This document shows positions 1-5,452 of a stretch of 5,452 nucleotides of DNA, piece after piece. Below the pieces are notes generated by a model. The model saw only the letters and a program-made list of their open reading frames with translations, made no database searches and was not told the origin of the DNA. This stretch comes from Parachlamydiales bacterium. Lineage in GTDB: Bacteria > Chlamydiota > Chlamydiia > Chlamydiales > Rhabdochlamydiaceae. The stretch lies in the NCBI GenBank assembly GCA_020050965.1, contig JAGVJV010000172.1, positions 1 to 5,452 on the forward strand, read 5' to 3'. Made by a program: the position numbers and the translations under genes. Position 1 is the first letter of the stretch, and each line of letters begins with the position of its first letter.

Positions 1-1887
1 CATGAGCTCTTCCATTTCAAGGTGGGTCATGTCTTGTTTCGTCTCAAAGACAATTCCCTTCGTCTTATTCTTTACTTTGACTGCCCGGCCAGCTTTGAGT
101 TGCTGATGCACCTGTTCGATCTCAAGTACATCATTTTGATCGATCTTGTCGTAATCCCCTTTATTAATGAAGAGAAGGGGCAAGATGCCAAAATTGATCA
201 AATTCTTCCGGTGGATGCGGGCGTAGCTTTTTGCAATGACAGCTCGCACCCCGAGAAAGCGGGGGGCTATCGCTGCGTGTTCGCGGCTCGATCCTTGACC
301 GTAGTTAGCACCGCCTATGAGAAAAGAACCGGTCTTCTGATAGGGAATTGACCGATCGTAAAAAGTCTCATCGATTTCCGAAAGGGTAAATTTGGAAATT
401 TCATAGATATTGCTTCTGAAAGGTAGAACTCTTGTGCCAGCGGGAAGAATCTCATCGGTTGAGACGTTGTCTTTCATTTTCAGCAGCACTGGCCCTTCCA
501 TCCGATCTTCAAGGGGCCCAAATTTAGGAAGGGGCTTAATGTTGGGTCCCATCCGGAGTCCCTCTCCATTTTTGGGAGGGATAAAGACCGAATCGCTCAA
601 GAGAATATACTTTTGGGGCTCTTCGTATTTTGGGTAGGGCATGTCGAGTGTTCTTGGATCTGTGATCACGCCCGTTAGCGAAGCCGCAGCCGCAGTTTCC
701 GGGCTGCATAGATAGACCTGATCCCCTTTTGTCCCGGAACGGCCTGGGAAATTGCGTGGAACTGTCCTCAGAGAAATCGTATCTGTCGCAGGCGCTTGCC
801 CCATGCCGATGCATCCATTGCAACCAGCTTGGTGAATGCGCGCACCCGCGGCGATCAGCGATTCGAGATGTCCCTCATGGGCCAGATTCTGCAAAATTTG
901 TCTAGAGGATGGAATGATATCGCAGGAGACTCTAGGATGAACCGAGCGCCCTTTTAGAATCATCGCGGGGATAGCGAAATCGCGCAGGCCGGGATTGGCC
1001 GAAGAGCCCACCATCGTCTGATGCACAGGTTTTCCTGCCACTTGAGATACTGGGACTACGTTGCCAGGACTGGTTGGGCAGGCGATCAGCGGCACTAATT
1101 TAGACAGATCGATCTCGTCATGCAGATCATAGGTAGCTCCTGGATCGGCTTTGAGTTCAAACCAATCCTTCTCTCGATTTTGTTTTCTTAAGAAAGTTCT
1201 GGTCGTTTCATCCGAGGGAAATACCGTTCCTGTAGCGCCTAGTTCAGCTCCCATATTGGCAATCACATGCCGGTCCATCGCAGACAGGTGCTCAAGACCT
1301 GGGCCATAATACTCTATCACCTTCCCCACTCCCCCATCGACATCGTAGCGGCGGAGCATCTCTAGAATAATATCTTTGGCGCTGACCCAATCGGGCAGTT
1401 TGCCGATCAATTTCACGCCCATCACTTGCGGCATCTTCACATAAAAGGGCTCTCCAATGGTTGCCAAAGCCACTTCTAGCCCTCCAGTTCCGATGGCTAG
1501 CATTCCCATTGCCCCCGCAGCGCAAGTATGGCTATCAGAGCCGAGCAGCGTCTTGCCGGGGATCCCGAAATTTTCCATATGGACTGGATGGCTTACACCA
1601 TTTCCAGGACGGGAAAAATAGATCCCAAATTGGGCGCAAGCACTTTGCAAAAAGAGGTGGTCATCGGCATTTTTAAAATCAGTCTGGAGAATATTGTGGT
1701 CGACATATTGACAGGATACTTCGGTTTTTGCCTTTTTGATCCCCATCGCGTCGAGCTCAAGCATCACCATCGTTCCGGTGGCATCTTGCATCAGCGTCTG
1801 ATCGATTTTAATCCCAATTTCTTCGCCTGGAACCATTTTCCCCGACAGAAGATGCTTCTGAATGATTTTGTGTGTGACTGTCTTCAT
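1..1887 (-). CDS. acn: Aconitate hydratase, short 'Aquifex-type' class (3' end outside window)
   Basis: Aconitase interconverts citrate and isocitrate through cis-aconitate in the TCA cycle, using a cytosolic [4Fe-4S] cluster. The frame is open for 629 codons from the ATG at 1887-1885 to the window edge, with no stop seen. Motifs in order: VDHN (62-65) and GSDSHT (116-121) of the aconitase/IPM-isomerase catalytic domains; GSSANP (294-299) where classical aconitases have the cluster motif GSCTN; GCNGC (355-359) with cluster ligands C356 and C359; a swivel domain with DNVSTDEILPAG (473-484); GSSREHAA (532-539) with the substrate-binding Ser/Arg; and SYARIHRKNL (554-563). The length matches the roughly 640-650-residue single-chain class (PRK07229/TIGR01342-like), so perhaps 10-25 C-terminal residues are missing. 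It is shorter than AcnA/AcnB. Homoaconitase or 3-isopropylmalate dehydratase is less likely, because both halves are fused in one chain with aconitase-like spacing. The Shine-Dalgarno is poor and the start lies very close to a predicted promoter. Transcribed divergently from kdoO. Confidence 0.92.
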   Translation of the reverse strand, partial: MKTVTHKIIQKHLLSGKMVPGEEIGIKIDQTLMQDATGTMVMLELDAMGIKKAKTEVSCQYVDHNILQTDFKNADDHLFLQSACAQFGIYFSRPGNGVSHPVHMENFGIPGKTLLGSDSHTCAAGAMGMLAIGTGGLEVALATIGEPFYVKMPQVMGVKLIGKLPDWVSAKDIILEMLRRYDVDGGVGKVIEYYGPGLEHLSAMDRHVIANMGAELGATGTVFPSDETTRTFLRKQNREKDWFELKADPGATYDLHDEIDLSKLVPLIACPTSPGNVVPVSQVAGKPVHQTMVGSSANPGLRDFAIPAMILKGRSVHPRVSCDIIPSSRQILQNLAHEGHLESLIAAGARIHQAGCNGCIGMGQAPATDTISLRTVPRNFPGRSGTKGDQVYLCSPETAAAASLTGVITDPRTLDMPYPKYEEPQKYILLSDSVFIPPKNGEGLRMGPNIKPLPKFGPLEDRMEGPVLLKMKDNVSTDEILPAGTRVLPFRSNIYEISKFTLSEIDETFYDRSIPYQKTGSFLIGGANYGQGSSREHAAIAPRFLGVRAVIAKSYARIHRKNLINFGILPLLFINKGDYDKIDQNDVLEIEQVHQQLKAGRAVKVKNKTKGIVFETKQDMTHLEMEELM

Positions 1888-1895
1888 ACAATCAT

Positions 1896-1924
1896 CTTAT
1901 AAAATCGATTTGAAAATTGTTCAA
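1896..1924 (-). promoter_or_regulatory. Predicted sigma70-type promoter of the aconitase gene
   Basis: Read on the minus strand, TTGAAC (1924-1919) is followed after exactly 17 bases by TATAAG (1901-1896), a good match to the -35/-10 consensus. The -10 ends only 8 bases before the ATG at 1887, so a start point about 7 bases downstream would give an almost leaderless mRNA. The promoter overlaps an imperfect palindrome at 1910-1924. This is predicted from sequence only. Confidence 0.5.
1910..1924. repeat. Small imperfect palindrome in the divergent control region
   Basis: TTGAAAATTGTTCAA has 5-bp arms TTGAA/TTCAA around a 5-base AT-rich centre. It covers the -35 of the aconitase promoter and lies upstream of the kdoO promoter, so it could be an operator seen by both genes. 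In such AT-rich DNA a repeat this short may also arise by chance. Confidence 0.3.
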
Positions 1925-1928
1925 CAAA

Positions 1929-1953
1929 ATTTTGGATTGAAAAACATTTTGGA
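1929..1953. repeat. Direct repeat ATTTTGGA x2 upstream of kdoO
   Basis: Two exact copies of ATTTTGGA lie at 1929-1936 and 1946-1953, 17 bp from start to start. They flank and overlap the predicted kdoO -35 (1937-1942). The spacing is not an integral number of helical turns. They could be regulator half-sites, or chance repeats in AT-rich DNA. Confidence 0.25.
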
Positions 1954-1965
1954 GAAATGTACATT
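1937..1965 (+). promoter_or_regulatory. Possible promoter of kdoO
   Basis: TTGAAA (1937-1942) is followed by a 17-base spacer and TACATT (1960-1965), a 4/6 match to the -10 consensus. Transcription would start near 1972, a few bases before the Shine-Dalgarno at 1977. This also argues against the upstream ATG at 1957, which would lie inside the promoter and would not be transcribed. Confidence 0.4.
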
Positions 1966-1976
1966 GTGGTTTTTTT

Positions 1977-1983
1977 AGGAGGG
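1977..1983 (+). promoter_or_regulatory. Strong Shine-Dalgarno that sets the kdoO start
   Basis: AGGAGGG ends six bases before the ATG at 1990. This near-perfect site selects ATG 1990 over the in-frame ATG at 1957, which has no comparable site and would add 11 unconserved-looking residues. It is much stronger than any ribosome site visible for the other three genes of the window. Confidence 0.85.
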
Positions 1984-1989
1984 AAACAT

Positions 1990-2874
1990 ATGGCAAGACT
2001 CGTGACAATTGAAAAAGGAGATCTCTCACAATTTCCGAAAGAGAAATATTGTCAAGAACTCGAAGCCGGAAATATTCTTTTTCTCCCCTTTATCCCTTTC
2101 CCTTTTTCCGAAGAAGATCATCAATTTCTACTTGAGCAACGACAAACTGGGGCAAAAAATCGGAAAAATATCGCCTATAAGCCTAAAACTAATACCATCA
2201 CAAATGCCGAAGGATCCTCACAGCAACTCTTGGAAGTGATGCAGCGCTATTCTAAATCTTGCACCGCCTTCCTCTCTCAGCTTCTTTCCCCATACGCCGA
2301 AGGGTGGCAGCTAGACTATGCGAGTTTCCGACCTTTCCAGGAAAAAGGGAGACAGCTGAGAACACGCGCTCGAAATGACCTGCTCCATGTCGATTCCTTT
2401 CCGACCCGCCCAATGAATGGCAAAAGGATTTTGAGATTTTTTACTAACATCAACCCGACCGAAAGCCGTTTTTGGACTACCTCCGACCCCTTCGAAGTGC
2501 TTGCGGAACGTTTTGGAGGCAAAGGTGTCTCTTTTCCACGCAATGACACCCTGCTCCGCTCCCTGGCCTCAATCGGCAAAAAAGTGGGCCTGCCCATTTC
2601 GCTCCGATCACCCTATGACACATTCATGCTGAATCTCCATAATTTTTTAAAAGAAAACCAAGAGTTTCAACAAACCTGCCATAAGGATTTTTGGGAATTC
2701 CCCCCTCGATCGTGCTGGATCGTCTTCACTGACCAGGTTTCGCACGCGGCGACTGCTGGCCAATATGCGATCGAGCAGACCTATAACATCCCAACCTCGG
2801 CTCTGGTCAACCCCCAAACTGCTCCAATCTCTGTACTGGAAAAACTTTCACAGAGGGCTTTGATTTCCCATTGA
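1990..2874 (+). CDS. kdoO: Kdo 3-hydroxylase, Fe(II)/2-oxoglutarate dioxygenase family
   Basis: KdoO enzymes, characterised in Burkholderia and Yersinia, hydroxylate C3 of the outer Kdo of Kdo2-lipid A to give Ko, using Fe(II), 2-oxoglutarate and O2. The 294-residue product is of ordinary length for the family (Pfam Kdo_hydroxy). The central block LLHVDSFPTRPMNGKRILRF (131-150) followed by FTNINP (151-156) is the family hallmark and supplies the His-x-Asp iron ligands H133 and D135. The C-terminal block CWIVFTDQVSHAATAGQYA (242-260) followed by IEQT supplies the distal histidine H252. I see no signal peptide or membrane segment, which fits a cytosolic enzyme acting at the inner face of the membrane before LPS export. 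The start is ATG 1990, fixed by AGGAGGG. The gene ends 35 bp before symporter 1 on the same strand, so the two may share a transcript, although no functional link is obvious. The assignment rests on recalled family motifs; the precise acceptor (which Kdo residue) in this organism is inferred. Confidence 0.88.
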   Translation: MARLVTIEKGDLSQFPKEKYCQELEAGNILFLPFIPFPFSEEDHQFLLEQRQTGAKNRKNIAYKPKTNTITNAEGSSQQLLEVMQRYSKSCTAFLSQLLSPYAEGWQLDYASFRPFQEKGRQLRTRARNDLLHVDSFPTRPMNGKRILRFFTNINPTESRFWTTSDPFEVLAERFGGKGVSFPRNDTLLRSLASIGKKVGLPISLRSPYDTFMLNLHNFLKENQEFQQTCHKDFWEFPPRSCWIVFTDQVSHAATAGQYAIEQTYNIPTSALVNPQTAPISVLEKLSQRALISH

Positions 2875-2880
2875 ACAGAA

Positions 2881-2908
2881 ACTGAAACCTCGGTTAAACT
2901 GTTTCAGT
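2881..2908. repeat. 8-bp perfect inverted repeat touching the symporter 1 start
   Basis: ACTGAAAC (2881-2888) and GTTTCAGT (2901-2908) are exact reverse complements around a 12-base loop. They fill the 35-bp kdoO-symporter gap and end one base before ATG 2910. There is no T-run after it, so it is not a normal terminator. No Shine-Dalgarno is visible here, so the structure could modulate initiation or serve as an operator. Confidence 0.5.
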
Positions 2909-2909
2909 G

Positions 2910-4160
2910 ATGCAAAAAAAATCTTCCATGTTGTGGCAAGTGCTTGCTGCAATCGTCCTTGGCATTCTAGTTGGCTTTTATTCTGGCCCCATTTCGGCTT
3001 ACTTCGGGGTCTCCTACATTAAACTATTCGCCTTTTTAGGCCAGCTCTTCCTCAATGCCCTAACCCTGCTGATGGTCCCCCTCGTTTCTTCGAGTGTGAT
3101 CTATGGAATCAGCCAAATGGGACGCGACCACTCCTTTGGCCGCTTAGGTGGAAAGACCTTTTTTTTCTACACCCTAACGACTCTCCTTGCTGTGATTACA
3201 GGGCTAATTTTCGTTAATCTGATCCAGCCAGGCCTCCATTCGACCGCTGCTCTCACAACAACGCCCTTGCCCCAGCTATTGAATCAAGCGACCCCCTCCC
3301 ATGGCGAAATAATCGGTCAAATCATCCTCAAAATCATTCCTGTAAACATCATTGAAGCTGCCGTCCATGGCAATATGCTCGGCATCCTCTTCTTCAGCTT
3401 TCTCTTCGGTTTTGCCCTCTCCAAGATCGACTCTGGCCCAGCTACAGCAGTTTCAACTGCAGTGAAAGGGATTTTCGCGACACTGATGAAAATGACCCAA
3501 TTCATCATGAAGGCCATGCCCATCGGCGTATTTTTCTTAGTTGCAAAAGCCACCGCTGAAAATGGACCCGAAAGCTTTAAACCGCTCCTCTCCTTCTTCG
3601 GCACCGTGGTCCTCAGCCTTGCCACCTTTATGCTGGTGATCATTCCCCTCGTCCTGCGCCTCATGGGCCTCAATCCCATCCGCCATCTCCAAGCCATGGC
3701 CCCTGCTCTAATTACCGCTTTTTCCACCAGTTCCTCAACCGCCACCCTCCCCATCACCATGGACTGCGTCGAAAAACGGGCGGGCGTGTCCAATAAAATT
3801 TGCAGCTTCGTCATCCCCCTTGGCACATCAGTCAACATGTCTGGATCTGCCCTATACGAATGTGTGGCCGTCTTTTTTATCGCACAAGCCTATGGAGTTC
3901 ATCTCACCATCGTCCACCAGGCTCTAATTGTCTTCCTTTCGTTAATCACTTCCATGGGCATCGCCGGCATCCCTTCTGGAAGCTTGGTCTCCATCATGAT
4001 TGTCCTCAACGCCATGGGGCTCCCAATCGAAGGGCTCGGCCTCATCCTTCCCGTTGACCGACTCCTTGACATGTGCCGCACCACCGTCAACGTCTTCAGC
4101 GACAGCTCCTGCGCCGTCCTGATCGCCCACACCGAAAAAGAAAAAGTCTTAAAGGCCTAG
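2910..4160 (+). CDS. Dicarboxylate/amino acid:cation symporter 1 (GltP/GltT-like, SLC1 family)
   Basis: Secondary carrier of the glutamate/aspartate transporter fold in the inner membrane; 416 residues, full length for the family. Against the archaeal GltPh sequence as I recall it, I see TM1 (about 8-26), TM2 (36-69), TM3 with Y87/T90/T91 (82-106), TM4-TM6 (about 136-250), hairpin HP1 with FSTSSSTATLP (271-281), TM7 with NMSGSALY (309-316), hairpin HP2 with GIPSGS (353-358), and TM8 with DMCRTTVNVFSD (387-398). D387, R390, T391, N394 and D398 match GltPh D394, R397, T398, N401 and D405, favouring an acidic amino acid such as glutamate or aspartate over DctA-type C4-dicarboxylates. The usual NMDGT is NMSGS, losing the aspartate of a sodium site. 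ATG 2910 was preferred; an in-frame GTG at 2907 adds one residue. There is no clear Shine-Dalgarno, so expression may depend on kdoO. It is closely related to the carrier at 4317, indicating tandem duplication. The exact substrate and coupling ion are uncertain. Confidence 0.93.
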   Translation: MQKKSSMLWQVLAAIVLGILVGFYSGPISAYFGVSYIKLFAFLGQLFLNALTLLMVPLVSSSVIYGISQMGRDHSFGRLGGKTFFFYTLTTLLAVITGLIFVNLIQPGLHSTAALTTTPLPQLLNQATPSHGEIIGQIILKIIPVNIIEAAVHGNMLGILFFSFLFGFALSKIDSGPATAVSTAVKGIFATLMKMTQFIMKAMPIGVFFLVAKATAENGPESFKPLLSFFGTVVLSLATFMLVIIPLVLRLMGLNPIRHLQAMAPALITAFSTSSSTATLPITMDCVEKRAGVSNKICSFVIPLGTSVNMSGSALYECVAVFFIAQAYGVHLTIVHQALIVFLSLITSMGIAGIPSGSLVSIMIVLNAMGLPIEGLGLILPVDRLLDMCRTTVNVFSDSSCAVLIAHTEKEKVLKA

Positions 4161-4166
4161 TAATCT

Positions 4167-4260
4167 TATTTATTTTTGTGATTAGCACTTATTTGGAAGA
4201 ATATACATATCGGGTTACATGGTTATTCATCCAAATAAGTGCTAATCACAAAAATAAATA
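4167..4260. repeat. 94-bp palindromic element with perfect 31-bp inverted repeats (MITE-like)
   Basis: The arms 4167-4197 and 4230-4260 are exact reverse complements over 31 bp, separated by 32 bases. After one A/A mismatch the pairing continues inward for 5 bp (4199-4203 with 4224-4228). The arms are A/T-rich with a TTAGCACTT/AAGTGCTAA core. The outermost bases are TA on both sides, as expected for the TA target duplication of IS630/Tc1-mariner elements, so a small non-autonomous element is plausible. It starts 7 bp after the stop of symporter 1 and has no coding capacity. As RNA it would fold into a very long hairpin. It lacks a GC-rich stem followed by U-run on either strand, so it is not a standard terminator. 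Its origin is inferred; the repeat itself is certain. Confidence 0.8.
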
Positions 4261-4283
4261 GGCGATTCTGACGTTAGAACTAG

Positions 4284-4310
4284 AATAAAAAGGACAAATC
4301 CTTTTTTATT
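4284..4310 (+). terminator. A/T-rich terminator-like hairpin before symporter 2
   Basis: AAAAAGGA (4287-4294), loop CAAA, and TCCTTTTT (4299-4306) form an 8-bp stem. After a bulged T it is extended by 3 bp (4284-4286 with 4308-4310). A run of six T (4302-4307) forms the 3' arm, so the shape resembles a weak intrinsic terminator for symporter 1, but it has only two G-C pairs. It ends 6 bases before ATG 4317 and contains the only Shine-Dalgarno-like AAGGA nearby (4290-4294), which would be base-paired and lies 22 bases from the ATG. It may be an attenuator or translation-control hairpin instead. Confidence 0.45.
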
Positions 4311-4316
4311 CGGTTT

Positions 4317-5452
4317 ATGAAGCATAGGAAAAAGAAGAAACCTTGGGCGGTTCTCATCGCCATTGCCCTGGCCATTTTGATCGGGACCCTTTCAGGAAAA
4401 GAAGCGGGCATCTTTGGTGTCACCTTCTATTCGATGTACGACCTGATCGGGAAGCTTTTCATTAATTCCCTTACCCTGATCATCGTTCCACTTGTTTCTT
4501 CATCGATCATCACTGGGATTGCTAGACTCAGCGGCGAAGGGGACTTTGGCAGAATCGGCTTAAAAACCTTTATCTTTTACTTTGTCACCAAGATCATCGC
4601 CATCATCATCGGCGTCGCCATCATCAACATCTTCCATCCTGGAACTGCCAATGTTGGAAATATCACAAATCTCGTTAGCCCTGAAAAGCTGGCTTCCTTA
4701 GGTGAAAATTTCCAGGTAACTGGGAAAGGGGCGTTCGTCTCGATGCTCCTCGATCTAGTCCCCCCTAACGTGCTCGATGCCTTTGCTAAGGGCAATATGC
4801 TCGGCCTCATTTTCTTTAGCTTCATCTTCGGCTATGCGGTCACCCATATCAGCGCTAAGGCGGCCGAGAGCCACATGAACTTTTGGACCGGGATCTTCGA
4901 GGCAATGATCAATATCACCCACTACATCATGAAGGTGCTCCCCTTAGGTGTCTTCTGCTTGGTCGCCAAAGTCTTCGCAGAAACGGGTCTTAAATCGCTC
5001 GCCTCGGTCGGCATGTTTTTCATCACAGTCCTCTTGGCCCTTGCTGTATTCGTCTGCGTCGCCCTTCCCCTGCTTCTCAGGTTTGTTTCGAAGGTCAATC
5101 CCTGGAACCAGTTCCGCGCGATGGCACCCGCTTTAATCACAGCGTTTTCAACCAGTTCTTCTTCCGCCGCCCTCCCGATCACCATGGAGTGCATGGAAAA
5201 AAGGGCCGGTGTCTCAAATCGGATCTGCTCCCTCGTGATCCCTTTAGGCGTGTCGATTAACTTGACCGGATCGGCTCTCTATGAAGGGATGGCAGCACTC
5301 TACGTGGCTCAAAGCTTTGGCCTCGACATATCGATCGGCACGCAATTTTTGCTCATTTTTATGACCCTGCTCACTTCGATCGGCATCGCCAGTATTCCAA
5401 GCGGCAGCCTCGTGATCATTTTAGTGCTTCTGCGTGTACTGGGACTTCCAGA
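4317..5452 (+). CDS. Dicarboxylate/amino acid:cation symporter 2 (GltP/GltT-like, 3' end outside window)
   Basis: Second SLC1-family carrier of the inner membrane, open for 378 codons and truncated by the window just before TM8, so perhaps 35-50 residues are missing, including the main substrate-binding Asp/Arg/Asn helix. The cytoplasmic N-terminus is very basic (KHRKKKK, 2-8). TM2 carries NSLTLIIVPLVSSS (50-63); TM3 has Y88-F-V-T91-K92; HP1 has FSTSSSSAALP (277-287); TM7 has NLTGSALY (315-322); HP2 has SIPSGS (359-364). It is nearly co-linear with the carrier at 2910 and especially alike from HP1 onward (ITM-C-EKRAGVSN-ICS-VIPLG shared), so the two are tandem paralogs. Relative to GltPh it has Lys in place of S93 and Thr in place of D312, suggesting altered ion coupling. 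The ATG at 4317 is the only start that retains TM1; no well-spaced Shine-Dalgarno is seen, and a hairpin lies just upstream. Glutamate, aspartate, neutral amino acids or dicarboxylates are all possible until TM8 is read. Confidence 0.9.
   Translation, partial: MKHRKKKKPWAVLIAIALAILIGTLSGKEAGIFGVTFYSMYDLIGKLFINSLTLIIVPLVSSSIITGIARLSGEGDFGRIGLKTFIFYFVTKIIAIIIGVAIINIFHPGTANVGNITNLVSPEKLASLGENFQVTGKGAFVSMLLDLVPPNVLDAFAKGNMLGLIFFSFIFGYAVTHISAKAAESHMNFWTGIFEAMINITHYIMKVLPLGVFCLVAKVFAETGLKSLASVGMFFITVLLALAVFVCVALPLLLRFVSKVNPWNQFRAMAPALITAFSTSSSSAALPITMECMEKRAGVSNRICSLVIPLGVSINLTGSALYEGMAALYVAQSFGLDISIGTQFLLIFMTLLTSIGIASIPSGSLVIILVLLRVLGLP

Noticed and set aside
1..1902. Plus-strand open frames opposite the aconitase (for example 22-351, 410-637 and 1528-1902).
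   Set aside because: They are antisense to a 629-codon gene with clear family motifs, show no recognisable domains and have no ribosome sites; they are reading shadows.
1957..1989. An upstream in-frame start for kdoO at ATG 1957 (11 extra residues).
   Set aside because: It has no properly placed Shine-Dalgarno and overlaps the predicted -10, while ATG 1990 follows AGGAGGG at ideal spacing.
3317..3838. A 173-codon minus-strand frame inside symporter 1, with similar ones inside symporter 2 (4577-4825 and 4922-5194).
   Set aside because: Their recurrence at equivalent places in both paralogs follows from shared codons of the sense strand. The translations are low in complexity (Met/Arg/Lys/Ala-rich) and the sense frames are certain.
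4182..4245. CIRCE-like heat-shock operator: TTAGCACTT at 4182-4190 and AAGTGCTAA at 4237-4245 resemble the HrcA half-sites TTAGCACTC/GAGTGCTAA.
   Set aside because: CIRCE needs a 9-bp spacer and here the spacer is 46 bp. The half-sites are part of a much longer 31-bp perfect repeat, and no chaperone gene follows.
4167..4260. The long inverted repeat as a bidirectional intrinsic terminator.
   Set aside because: The stem is A/T-rich and the 3' arm on the plus strand ends in A-rich sequence rather than a T-run, so it does not meet the usual form on either strand.
4073..4261. A 62-codon plus-strand frame running from the end of symporter 1 into the palindromic element.
   Set aside because: Its first half is an out-of-frame reading of TM8 of symporter 1 and its second half is the A/T-rich repeat; no ribosome site or similarity is visible.

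Overview
The window holds four genes. From left to right they are a 3'-truncated aconitase on the minus strand, a divergently transcribed Kdo 3-hydroxylase (kdoO), and two tandem sodium:dicarboxylate/glutamate-type symporters (SLC1/DAACS family) on the plus strand; the second symporter runs off the right edge. I see no rRNA, tRNA, CRISPR array, transposase or phage gene.

Organism: A Kdo-modifying enzyme implies a Gram-negative bacterium with LPS or lipooligosaccharide. The base composition is near balanced. The aconitase is the short (about 640-residue) 'Aquifex-type' class rather than the roughly 900-residue AcnA/AcnB of enterobacteria. Multiple GltP-like carriers beside a TCA-cycle enzyme and a Kdo enzyme would suit an amino-acid-scavenging, host-associated lineage such as an environmental chlamydia or a Legionella/Coxiella-like gammaproteobacterium. 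That placement is a guess from gene content; no marker gene is present to fix it.

Layout: 1-1887 (minus) is the aconitase. 1888-1989 is a divergent AT-rich control region with a good sigma70-like promoter for the aconitase, a weaker one for kdoO, and small repeats. 1990-2874 is kdoO, with a strong Shine-Dalgarno that sets its start. 2875-2909 is a short gap filled by a small inverted repeat touching the next start codon. 2910-4160 is symporter 1. 4161-4316 is a 156-bp gap carrying a striking 94-bp element with perfect 31-bp inverted repeats bounded by TA, and then an A/T-rich terminator-like hairpin just before the next gene. 4317-5452 is symporter 2 (partial).

How the genes might work together: uptake of glutamate/aspartate or dicarboxylates by the two carriers could feed the TCA cycle in which aconitase acts, but divergent transcription means this is not one operon. 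kdoO acts on LPS and has no obvious metabolic link to either neighbour. The points most worth a second look are the palindromic element between the symporter paralogs, altered sodium-site residues in both carriers (including a lysine in symporter 2), the hairpins at both symporter start regions, and the serine that replaces a canonical cluster cysteine in the aconitase. I found no convincing new multi-gene system here.
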